A DNA stretch of 5,150 nucleotides from an uncultured Pseudobdellovibrionaceae bacterium (GTDB lineage: Bacteria > Bdellovibrionota > Bdellovibrionia > Bdellovibrionales > JAMPXM01), in contig CAKQVW010000227.1 in NCBI GenBank assembly GCA_934277865.1, forward strand, positions 1-5,150, in the 5' to 3' direction. Made by a program: the position numbers and the translations under genes. Positions 1 through 5,150 of the stretch are shown here, piece by piece. The notes beneath the pieces are model-generated. The model saw only the letters and a list, made by a program, of their open reading frames with translations. It was not told the origin of the DNA and did no database searches. How positions within the stretch are numbered: the first letter of the stretch is position 1; every line of letters begins with the position of its first letter.

Positions 1-114
1 GAGGCTGACCGGCGAGAGTTGATTTCACTTCGCAAAGAGAACGCTGAGCAGCGCGAGGTAATTCACATATTGAAGCGTGACGGAAGCTTTTCATTTTGGG
101 CCCTCTCACATTGA
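1..114 (+). pseudogene. C-terminal remnant of an IS3-family OrfA-like transposase (partial)
   Basis: Frame 1 is open from the left edge to a TGA at 112-114 and gives 37 residues. The segment around ELISLRKENAEQREVIHILK resembles the end of IS3-family OrfA proteins, where a leucine zipper of the type 'L.rEn.eLr...eILK' is followed by a short FF-containing tail. Here the tail reads GSFSFWALSH, a loose match to the usual aromatic pair. OrfA carries an N-terminal helix-turn-helix that binds the element's ends; that part would lie outside the window. No orfB reading frame follows in any frame, since the S4-like gene starts its 3' end at 203. If the identification is right, this is a truncated, non-functional copy. 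The match is short and from memory, and a coiled-coil end of an unrelated protein is the main alternative. Confidence 0.42.
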
Positions 115-202
115 GCAATGTGCGTGAGTTCCCCATCTCAGTGCATAACGTTGACCGCCCACCCATTCTGGATATGTCGGGTCCGCATTGCAGTGGTCAG
201 CG
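115..202. other. Short non-coding spacer
   Basis: This stretch lies between the stop of the OrfA-like remnant and the stop of the S4-like gene, so it is a convergent 3'-3' spacer. It contains TTGACC at 151-156 and the inverted GGTCAG at 195-200, an imperfect pair that could be part of an old insertion-sequence end. I see no strong hairpin followed by a T run on either strand and no small reading frame with a ribosome binding site. Confidence 0.4.
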
Positions 203-457
203 CTAATCCAGGATGTCGATGTAGGTGGTGCCGGCGGCGAGGCTGGAAGAGGGGCGCGCGCGTTGGCCTTTGATCAGGACTTTGCCGGAATTGAAGAGTT
301 CTTTGAAAGCCACGCGCGAGATATTTTTCAAGTGCGGGTTTTCGTTTTGGTCACGCAGAGCTGCAAGCAAAACGTTGTCGAGACGACTTTCCGAACTGCC
401 GAGTTCGAGAGTGATTCGAGTGGATTTTGGTGGGCGCGGAGGAATATTGTCTGCCAT
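203..457 (-). CDS. Free-standing S4-like RNA-binding domain protein
   Basis: The 84-residue product is basic and probably cytoplasmic. After a Pro/Lys-rich N-terminus (residues 1-22), residues 24-83 follow the S4 pattern: RLDNVLLAAL, then an ISRVAFKELFNSGKVLIKG helix-turn segment, then a strand ending SSLAAGTTYIDIL. The pattern matches the N-terminal S4 domain of RluA-family pseudouridine synthases and S4 paralogs ('RLD..L...R......i..g.V.vNg.....s..l..Gd.i.i'), but no catalytic domain is attached. The known role of S4 domains is binding structured RNA, especially rRNA; the target here is unknown. The ATG at 457 is preferred because AGGAT lies 7 bp upstream. An in-frame ATG at 493 and a TTG at 502 would add up to 15 basic residues but have poorer Shine-Dalgarno matches. 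The gene is divergent from the cupin gene. The final two codons are close to the window's possible mobile-element remnant. Confidence 0.72.
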   Translation of the reverse strand: MADNIPPRPPKSTRITLELGSSESRLDNVLLAALRDQNENPHLKNISRVAFKELFNSGKVLIKGQRARPSSSLAAGTTYIDILD

Positions 458-464
458 GGAGCGG

Positions 465-469
465 ATCCT
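465..469 (-). promoter_or_regulatory. Ribosome binding site deciding the S4-like gene start
   Basis: Read on the minus strand this is AGGAT, 7 bases before the ATG at 457. It favours that ATG over the in-frame upstream ATG at 493 and TTG at 502, neither of which has a comparable purine-rich site. Confidence 0.5.
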
Positions 470-564
470 ACGTGCACGGGCTCGATATTTCATCGATTTC
501 AAGACGAGCTAGTTGATCACCAAGCAGGAATGGCGGACGATAGAGCGCACGTTGCTGCTGGATC

Positions 565-570
565 AGGGGG
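565..570 (+). promoter_or_regulatory. Ribosome binding site of the cupin gene
   Basis: AGGGGG lies 5 bases before the ATG at 576. Together with the signal peptide that begins at this codon, it fixes the start and rules out a longer reading of the frame from a TTG at 513. Confidence 0.65.
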
Positions 571-575
571 AACTT

Positions 576-944
576 ATGAAGTTGAAAGCGCTTACGGTTA
601 CGATGATCGCGATGTCCATAACATCCGTGGCAGTAGCCAAGGGAGAAAACAAAATGAAGGGAACGCTGGCAAAAACTGTTGAGCTAAGTAAGGAGAAAAA
701 GGTCATAAAACCCCTTTTTAGCGAATCCTTTAAAGTTATGGGGATTGGCCTTTCCAAAGGACAGAAGCTGGAAACCCACCAGACGCCGACCCCCGCATTC
801 CTCTACGTTCAAAGCGGTCAGGTTCTGTTCACGATGAACGGTGAAAAGACCGTCCTCGCGGCCGGCGACTATTTCTTGATTCCTGCAAAAGAAATGCATG
901 AAGTCGAAGCCCAATCGGACTCCTTGCTGATGCTTTCGAAATAA
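576..944 (+). CDS. Exported single-domain cupin protein
   Basis: The product has 122 residues. Residues 1-22 form a signal peptide: Lys at 2 and 4, a hydrophobic core, and AVA just before KGEN, consistent with signal peptidase I cleavage. The mature protein would be a roughly 100-residue periplasmic cupin. The beta-barrel is seen from about residue 50 (SFKVMGIGLSKGQ) to 118, with FLYVQSGQVLFTMNGEKTVL followed by AAGDYFLIPAKEMHEVEA, the typical cupin_2 second motif. The first motif normally reads HxH(x)3-4E; here only H68 in THQT is left and the glutamate position is Ala or Pro. H108 in the second motif is kept. Metal binding may thus be altered or lost, and no enzymatic role can be assigned. 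It precedes the DsbA-like gene by 14 bp and is probably co-transcribed with it. The fold is secure, the function is not. Confidence 0.8.
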   Translation: MKLKALTVTMIAMSITSVAVAKGENKMKGTLAKTVELSKEKKVIKPLFSESFKVMGIGLSKGQKLETHQTPTPAFLYVQSGQVLFTMNGEKTVLAAGDYFLIPAKEMHEVEAQSDSLLMLSK

Positions 945-958
945 CACCGAGGACACGA

Positions 959-1603
959 ATGATGGACGTTGAAATCTGGTCGGATGTGCTGTGCCCGTTT
1001 TGTTACATTGGGAAGAAACACTTCGAGGCGGCGCTGAAGGCGTCTGGTGTTTCCGAGCAGGTCAACGTCGTCTACCGCAGCTTCGAGCTCGATCCTTCGG
1101 CGCAGAAGAGTCAGTCTGTGTCGATTTACGAGTCTCTCGCTAAAAAATATGGTCGCTCGGTCGAGTGGGCCAAAGAAGCGAATACCAGTGTTGAACAAAC
1201 GGCCAGCAAAGCCGGCATCGAAATCAACACCGAAAAGATTATTCCGACTAACTCGCACGATGCGCACCGTCTGATTCATCTTGCAAAACATCACGGCCGA
1301 CAAAATGAGATGGTCGAACGATTGTTTAAAGCCTACTTCACCGACGGCCAAGACATCGCCAAAGCGGAGGTTTTGCGAGATCTCGCAAAAGACGTTTCGC
1401 TTCCGCCGGCCGAGGTCGATGCACTTATAGCGAGCACACAGTTTCAAAACGAGGTGCGCGCCGACGAGATGCAGGCCCAAGAGCTTGGCATACGAGGTGT
1501 TCCGCTGTTTTTGTTCAATGGCGAACACGCCCTTTCAGGCGCGCAGCCTGCCGAGACTTTTGTGGAAGTGTTTAAAGCTCTTCAGCAAACACCTTCTCGG
1601 TGA
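959..1603 (+). CDS. FrnE/DsbA-like thiol-disulfide oxidoreductase
   Basis: The 214-residue protein has the DsbA-family layout of the FrnE (polyketide-synthase-associated) subgroup. A first strand MMDVEIWSDVLCPFCYIGKK carries the CPFC redox motif (C12, C15). A long helical insert follows, including NSHDAHRLIHLAK (98-110) and FKAYFTDGQDI (123-133). The thioredoxin fold closes with LGIRGVPLFLFNG (176-188), where P182 is the expected cis-proline. The length is normal for the family. No signal peptide is present, so it should act in the cytoplasm, unlike classical DsbA. Family members catalyse dithiol/disulfide exchange; the natural substrate is unknown. GAGGA at 949-953 lies 5 bases before the ATG at 959; the next codon is also ATG and could serve instead. 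It follows the cupin gene by 14 bp. Its last 32 bp overlap the end of radD on the other strand. Confidence 0.9.
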   Translation: MMDVEIWSDVLCPFCYIGKKHFEAALKASGVSEQVNVVYRSFELDPSAQKSQSVSIYESLAKKYGRSVEWAKEANTSVEQTASKAGIEINTEKIIPTNSHDAHRLIHLAKHHGRQNEMVERLFKAYFTDGQDIAKAEVLRDLAKDVSLPPAEVDALIASTQFQNEVRADEMQAQELGIRGVPLFLFNGEHALSGAQPAETFVEVFKALQQTPSR

Positions 1604-3305
1604 TCTTCCAGTACTTGTCCTGTTTGCGGGCGATGAGGAAGGCCGGCATCCGATACATCACGCGGTACTTGATGACCTCAGCTGGAGAGGTCAGCTCGAT
1701 CGCGAGTTCTGGACGCCGCAAGTGCGAGCGCAGGAAATTGATATGAAAGCGTTTTATCCCGGCCGAGTTTCCAAAGAAATAGGCCTCGCTTAAGTACTTG
1801 GAGTCGAGATCGTAGTAGCGAATCTCCAAGTACGGATTGCCGTTTTTGTCAGTGCGCTCTTCAAACTCGACTCGGTCTGGCGCCATCACGTGCGCGTACT
1901 TGGAAAGCTTCGCCTGTTTCAATTTTGCATCGGCATCTAGCAAAACTGCTTGGCATTTTTCGCACGCACGCGCGGTGATGTCGTTCTCCGCCCCACAGGC
2001 GTGGCAGATTTTGGATCGAAACCGATACGTGCAAGGCGTGATCTCAAACGTGTGCGGATCCCGCGTGAGTCCCCGACACCGCCTTCCAAAGTGTTCGATG
2101 ACTTCGCCGTCAATGGCGTAGCCCCAAAAACTGTTTTGAAAATCGCAGACAGGACACGACACCAAAACCGGCACCGTGTCTTTTGCCGGTCGCTTCTCGT
2201 CGATCTCGGGTGCGTAGATGTCATGGTCGACTCCGGTGTAGTCGAGCACATAACAGTCTCGTTTCTCGGGGCTTAGTCTTAAGCCACGGCCGATGATTTG
2301 CTGATAAAGCGCATTGGATTCGGTCGGACGCAAGATCGCGATGACGTCGACGTGAGGTGCATCAAAACCCGTCGTCAAAACCGAGACGTTGACGAGGTAC
2401 TTAAATTTCTTTTGTTTGAAGTCTTCGATGATCTGATCGCGCTCTTCACCCGACGTGTCACCCAGCACCAGCCGAGCCTGACCGTCCGGCAAATAACCCA
2501 TCACCTCTTTGGCATGACTGACACTGCTACTAAAGATCATCACACCTTTTCGATCAAAACGTTCGGTGATGTCGACGATGTTCTGGATGATGAGAGGCGT
2601 GAGGCGCTTTTGACCTTTTAAGATGTTTTCGACTTCACTTTCCGAATAAGGCCCAGCCTTTTCGGTGATCTGAGAAAAGTCGTAGCAGGTCACGGGGATG
2701 TCGATCTTCACCGGACTCGTCAAAAACCGCTGCGAGATCATGTACGTCAACGGAAGCTCAAACACACACTTCTTAAAAAAACGCTTCTGCCGGGACTTCA
2801 CATCGCCCGCAAACGAGATCTCGTAAATCCAGCCAAGGCCAAGTCGATAAGGTGTCGCCGTGAGCCCCAAGACACAAAGCTGCGGGTTTCGATCGCGTAG
2901 CTTTGCGATCACTTCTTGGTACTGCGTCGACCCCTCGTCGGCCACGCGGTGACATTCGTCGATGACGAGCAAAGAAAAGTTCTCAAAAAACCCGTCGGCT
3001 GCGCGGGCGACGGACTGAATACTTCCGAAGATGACCTTCTGATTGGAATCTTTTAGTCCAAGACCCGCCGAATAGATGCCGGCCTCAAGACCATAGCTCT
3101 GATACTTCGCATGATTTTGCTCGACGAGCTCTTTCACATGCGCAAGCACAAGCACTCGCCCACGAGCGATGCGCGCGAGCTCGGCGATGACGAGACTCTT
3201 TCCCGCGCCCGTCGGTAAAACGACGACCGCAGGTGAGCGATCCTTCTTAAAAAACTCGACCGTGTTTTTTACGGCCTGTTTCTGATAGTCGCGAAGCTCA
3301 TACAC
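1572..3305 (-). CDS. radD: RadD (YejH) DNA-repair ATPase, superfamily 2 helicase
   Basis: The 577-residue protein follows Escherichia coli RadD almost throughout, as I recall that sequence. RecA-like domain 1 has LRDYQKQA at the N-terminus, Walker A LPTGAGKS (30-37), DECH (116-119) and TATP (149-152). Domain 2 has VLTTGFDAPHVD (309-320) and QQIIGRGLR (335-343), the latter holding the arginine finger. A cysteine cluster follows: C384/C387/C410/C425 and C434/C437/C448/C451, fitting two zinc sites. RadD is a cytoplasmic ATPase that works with RecA and SSB in double-strand break repair and strand exchange. The protein stops soon after KYWKITEKVF, about ten residues before the E. coli end. The start is GTG, aligned with the E. 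coli Met, without a good Shine-Dalgarno site and 5 bp after the upstream stop, so translational coupling is likely. Confidence 0.93.
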   Translation of the reverse strand: MYELRDYQKQAVKNTVEFFKKDRSPAVVVLPTGAGKSLVIAELARIARGRVLVLAHVKELVEQNHAKYQSYGLEAGIYSAGLGLKDSNQKVIFGSIQSVARAADGFFENFSLLVIDECHRVADEGSTQYQEVIAKLRDRNPQLCVLGLTATPYRLGLGWIYEISFAGDVKSRQKRFFKKCVFELPLTYMISQRFLTSPVKIDIPVTCYDFSQITEKAGPYSESEVENILKGQKRLTPLIIQNIVDITERFDRKGVMIFSSSVSHAKEVMGYLPDGQARLVLGDTSGEERDQIIEDFKQKKFKYLVNVSVLTTGFDAPHVDVIAILRPTESNALYQQIIGRGLRLSPEKRDCYVLDYTGVDHDIYAPEIDEKRPAKDTVPVLVSCPVCDFQNSFWGYAIDGEVIEHFGRRCRGLTRDPHTFEITPCTYRFRSKICHACGAENDITARACEKCQAVLLDADAKLKQAKLSKYAHVMAPDRVEFEERTDKNGNPYLEIRYYDLDSKYLSEAYFFGNSAGIKRFHINFLRSHLRRPELAIELTSPAEVIKYRVMYRMPAFLIARKQDKYWKITEKVFAEEL

Positions 3306-3310
3306 CGCGC

Positions 3311-4777
3311 TTATACGAGAGGCGATTCATCCGAATGCAAGTACGCCGTGTGAGTTGGGCGTGTTGCTGGTGTGGATCTCGACGGCTTTTTAAGAACCGC
3401 CCCAGCTGGACGACGGCGAGGCAGTGAGAACGTGAAACTAGTTCCACCAGTTGCCAGGTTCTTTTCGGCCTTCACTGTTCCGCCATGGGATTCAATGATG
3501 GTTTTAACCACTGCCAGTCCGATGCCGGGGCCCTGATCGGCCGTCTTCCGTGCCTGCCAGAAATCTTCGAAAATGTTCGCAAGACGCGCTTCCGAAATTC
3601 CAGGACCACTATCGATGACGCTGATATTCGCAAATTGCGCATCACCTTTTACTTTCACCTGAATGGTCGAATTGCGAGGGCTAAATTTGATCGCATTGCC
3701 GATGAGATTCGCCAGAACTCGCAACACACGTTCGCGGTCGACATAGGCCAGAACAGACTGGCTGACATTATCAACTTGCAGCGTGATATCGCGGCGCTTG
3801 GCCATTGGAGTCAGTATCGCCTTGGCATCATCCAAAACTCCCGAAACAGGAAGTTGCTCAAGGCGAAGAGTCAACGCATCCATGTCCGCGCGCTTTTGAT
3901 CAAGAATGTCCGACACGGCAGTGTTGATCTCTTCGATCACACCTTCCACCAAGGCGCCCGACTCCGGCGGCAGCGTTTTAGCCACCTCGCTAAGTGTTGC
4001 AAGCGGTGCCTTCATGTCGAAGCCGACAGCCGAAAGCACTTCGTCTCGATGCAGAGCCGACTTCTGTGCGTCCATGTAGAGGCGGTCGCGCACCTTTTGT
4101 TGTTTGTTGCGTGTGACCAAGAGCCAAATCACCAAGAGGCTGGCGGCGAGGAAAAGAGCCGTCACCGAACTCATGAACCAGATCATGTTGCGTGGGATCT
4201 GCGCCTGCGCATCGGCACCTGCCTTGACCGCAAGTGCGCGTGCCTCTGCGAGCTTTGCATTTTGCAGCTTTTCGATTGTGTCGAACTGTTCATTCATCTG
4301 CGCCAGTAGAGGAGAGGTCTTGGATTGATAGAACTGAGCGACGATCTTGGATTCCGTCGCCTTTTCCCGGAAACCGACACCTTGCTCGAAAAACTCGGCC
4401 TCTTGCGTTTGGATCTTTTCAAGTGTGGCGGCGATGTCGGAAATCTGCGGCAGAGGATTTTCCGCTACAAACTTTGCCATCCCTTCGCGAAAGCGCTGTT
4501 TCTCGTCTTTTTGTTTGTCGAGAAGCGCTTTCGAACCCAGCAAGAAGTAGGCACGGCTGTTTGTGATTTGCGACACTGCAAGGCTGCGAAGACGCTCGAG
4601 TTCGATCAACGCGCTGGAGTCGACATTCATGACCTCCGCGTTGGCTGCGACCGTTTTTCTTAAATCAACTGACGCGTTCCATCCGACTGCGAGCACGCCC
4701 GCAAACAGGACGACCAGAGCCGTCAGTAGGATTCCAATGAGGCCAACCTTCTCAAATGCGCTTGCGAGTTTTTTCAT
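3311..4777 (-). CDS. Membrane sensor histidine kinase-like protein lacking the phospho-acceptor His
   Basis: The 488-residue protein has a short cytoplasmic start, a first membrane segment (about 11-33), a 160-residue helical extracytoplasmic domain (34-196) that may be CHASE3-like, and a second segment (197-222). A dimerisation segment (230-300) leads to a HATPase_c domain (315-455). The ATP-site boxes are intact: N box NLIGNAIKF (357-365), G1 DSGPGI (389-394), F box IFEDFWQ (402-408), G2 GPGIGL (416-421). The H box reads RDEVLSAVGFDMKAPL, so Phe253 (TTC, 4021-4019) stands where the phospho-accepting His belongs. Autophosphorylation at the usual site is therefore not possible. A basic, Pro-rich tail (453-488) ends the protein. 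The ATG at 4777 is chosen because GGAAAAG precedes it and the membrane segment follows; the frame runs on upstream to 4897 but would overlap the RND gene. radD begins 5 bp downstream. Confidence 0.88.
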   Translation of the reverse strand: MKKLASAFEKVGLIGILLTALVVLFAGVLAVGWNASVDLRKTVAANAEVMNVDSSALIELERLRSLAVSQITNSRAYFLLGSKALLDKQKDEKQRFREGMAKFVAENPLPQISDIAATLEKIQTQEAEFFEQGVGFREKATESKIVAQFYQSKTSPLLAQMNEQFDTIEKLQNAKLAEARALAVKAGADAQAQIPRNMIWFMSSVTALFLAASLLVIWLLVTRNKQQKVRDRLYMDAQKSALHRDEVLSAVGFDMKAPLATLSEVAKTLPPESGALVEGVIEEINTAVSDILDQKRADMDALTLRLEQLPVSGVLDDAKAILTPMAKRRDITLQVDNVSQSVLAYVDRERVLRVLANLIGNAIKFSPRNSTIQVKVKGDAQFANISVIDSGPGISEARLANIFEDFWQARKTADQGPGIGLAVVKTIIESHGGTVKAEKNLATGGTSFTFSLPRRRPAGAVLKKPSRSTPATRPTHTAYLHSDESPLV

Positions 4778-4784
4778 CTTTTCC
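4778..4784 (-). promoter_or_regulatory. Ribosome binding site of the kinase-like gene
   Basis: On the minus strand GGAAAAG directly precedes the ATG at 4777, with GGA 4 bases away. It supports this start over the in-frame extension toward 4897, which would overlap the preceding gene and put 40 polar residues before the membrane segment. Confidence 0.45.
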
Positions 4785-4791
4785 GAATAAC

Positions 4792-4809
4792 AACCGACGG
4801 GGGTCGGTT
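4792..4809 (-). promoter_or_regulatory. Perfect hairpin in the gap before the kinase-like gene
   Basis: AACCGAC and GTCGGTT form a perfect 7-bp inverted repeat around a 4-base loop (CCCC on the transcribed strand). The hairpin lies 47 bp past the stop of the RND gene and 14 bp before the kinase-like ATG. It is not followed by a T run (the next bases are GTTATT), so it is not a canonical intrinsic terminator. It could attenuate read-through, protect the upstream mRNA end, or be a dyad bound by a regulator. A weak promoter may precede it: TTGCAC (4854-4849), 19-bp spacer, TAAAAT (4829-4824); that spacing is longer than optimal. Confidence 0.35.
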
Positions 4810-4856
4810 CAAACAAAATCTCGATTTTATTGGGTTTCACGCTCTGACGTGCAATG

Positions 4857-5150
4857 TCACTTCGCCTCGTGCGTCCGGTTGTTGAGGAGATAGACAAGTG
4901 GCAGTACGACGAGTGTCAAAAGTGTCGCGCTGACCAGGCCCCCGACCACCACTGTTGCCAACGGGCGCTGCACCTCGGATCCCAGCGCCGTGTTGAGGGC
5001 CATTGGGATAAAACCCAGTGCGGCCACAAGCGCCGTCATCAGAACTGGCCGAAGTCGCGCTTTCGCCCCCTGAACCACGGCCTCGTTTACCGAGAGTCCT
5101 TTGTGTTGCAGATCTTTGATGAAGCCAATCAGTACCACACCGTTCATGAC
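4857..5150 (-). CDS. CzcA/CusA-like RND heavy-metal efflux transporter, C-terminal end (partial)
   Basis: Only the last 97 residues are present; the frame stays open to the right edge, so the true start lies outside and the ATG at 5147 is internal. The sequence VMNGVVLIGFI, then ARLRPVLMTALVAALGFIPM and GSEVQRPLATVVVGGLVSAT, is the hallmark end of the heavy-metal (HME) branch of RND pumps, including the last two membrane segments (about 34-53 and 64-88 counted from the internal Met). Full family members have slightly over 1,000 residues. They sit in the inner membrane and use proton flow to export metal ions through a periplasmic adaptor and outer-membrane channel. The metal cannot be told from this part because the substrate-binding residues are outside the window. 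It ends in a short polar tail (NNRTHEAK). The kinase-like gene follows after 79 bp, possibly in the same operon. Confidence 0.9.
   Translation of the reverse strand, partial: VMNGVVLIGFIKDLQHKGLSVNEAVVQGAKARLRPVLMTALVAALGFIPMALNTALGSEVQRPLATVVVGGLVSATLLTLVVLPLVYLLNNRTHEAK

Larger units (their letters stand above)
458..575. promoter_or_regulatory. Divergent intergenic region between S4-like and cupin genes
   Basis: These 118 bp separate two genes read outward, so promoters for both probably lie here. I find no pair of -35 and -10 boxes that is convincing. On the plus strand TTGATC (513-518) is followed after 17 bp by GACGAT, which keeps only three of six -10 positions. On the minus strand TTGAAA (502-497) has no matching -10 at normal spacing. 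The call rests on gene orientation, not on recognised elements. Confidence 0.3.

Noticed and set aside
513..575. A longer N-terminus for the cupin protein from a TTG codon
   Set aside because: It would add 21 polar residues before an evident signal peptide, and a strong AGGGGG site sits just before the internal ATG at 576.
188..682. A 164-residue plus-strand frame crossing the S4-like gene and the start of the cupin gene
   Set aside because: It would overlap two better-supported genes, including a Shine-Dalgarno site and signal peptide in another frame, and its product is low in recognisable structure.
869..1528. A 219-residue minus-strand reading frame opposite the DsbA-like gene
   Set aside because: The plus strand holds a clear CPFC/cis-Pro oxidoreductase; the antisense product shows no family features.
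3485..4309. A 274-residue plus-strand reading frame opposite the kinase-like gene
   Set aside because: It lies antisense to a well-supported gene, is rich in His, Arg and Cys with no domain I recognise, and lacks a good ribosome binding site. It is a mirror of the codon bias of the real gene.
4824..4854. A sigma-70-like promoter before the kinase-like gene (TTGCAC, TAAAAT)
   Set aside because: The 19-bp spacing and imperfect -35 make it too weak to list as a separate feature; it is mentioned only with the hairpin.
4778..4897. A 40-residue N-terminal extension of the kinase-like protein
   Set aside because: It would overlap the RND gene and run through the hairpin; the ATG at 4777 has its own ribosome binding site and leads directly into the membrane segment.
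1..5150. CRISPR arrays, tRNA or rRNA genes, toxin-antitoxin pairs, retrons or defence islands
   Set aside because: Reading both strands showed no regularly spaced repeats, no cloverleaf or rRNA-like segments and no reverse transcriptase or nuclease families; the RadD helicase is explained by its repair family rather than by a defence system.

Overview
The window looks like chromosomal DNA of a Gram-negative bacterium of moderate, slightly GC-rich base composition. The support is the C-terminal end of an RND heavy-metal efflux pump, a signal peptide on a small cupin protein, and a RadD-type helicase of the proteobacterial kind. The exact lineage cannot be read from the sequence. Coding density is high, and start codons were chosen from Shine-Dalgarno matches and family alignment.

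Layout, left to right. Bases 1-114 hold the tail of a reading frame resembling the leucine-zipper end of an IS3-family OrfA transposase, cut by the window edge. Bases 115-202 hold no recognisable gene. A short minus-strand gene (203-457) encodes a free-standing S4-like RNA-binding domain. A 118-bp divergent spacer follows. Two plus-strand genes then sit 14 bp apart: an exported single-domain cupin with an eroded metal site (576-944) and a FrnE/DsbA-like thiol oxidoreductase with a CPFC active site (959-1603).

The rest of the window is on the minus strand and is transcribed right to left: the C-terminus of a CzcA/CusA-like RND transporter (4857 to the right edge), a 79-bp gap with a perfect 7-bp hairpin, a membrane sensor kinase-like protein (3311-4777), and radD (1572-3305), which starts 5 bp after the kinase stop with a GTG codon. 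The 3' ends of radD and the DsbA-like gene overlap by 32 bp in convergent orientation.

The most unusual feature is the sensor kinase-like protein. Its ATP-binding N, G1, F and G2 boxes look intact, but the H-box position that should carry the phospho-accepting histidine is phenylalanine (F253), with the surrounding Asp, Lys and Pro-Leu retained. It therefore appears to be a pseudo-histidine kinase, very probably co-transcribed with the DNA-repair helicase RadD. No response regulator lies in the window. Apart from this, the genes belong to recognisable families. I see no CRISPR array, tRNA, rRNA, origin or complete mobile element.
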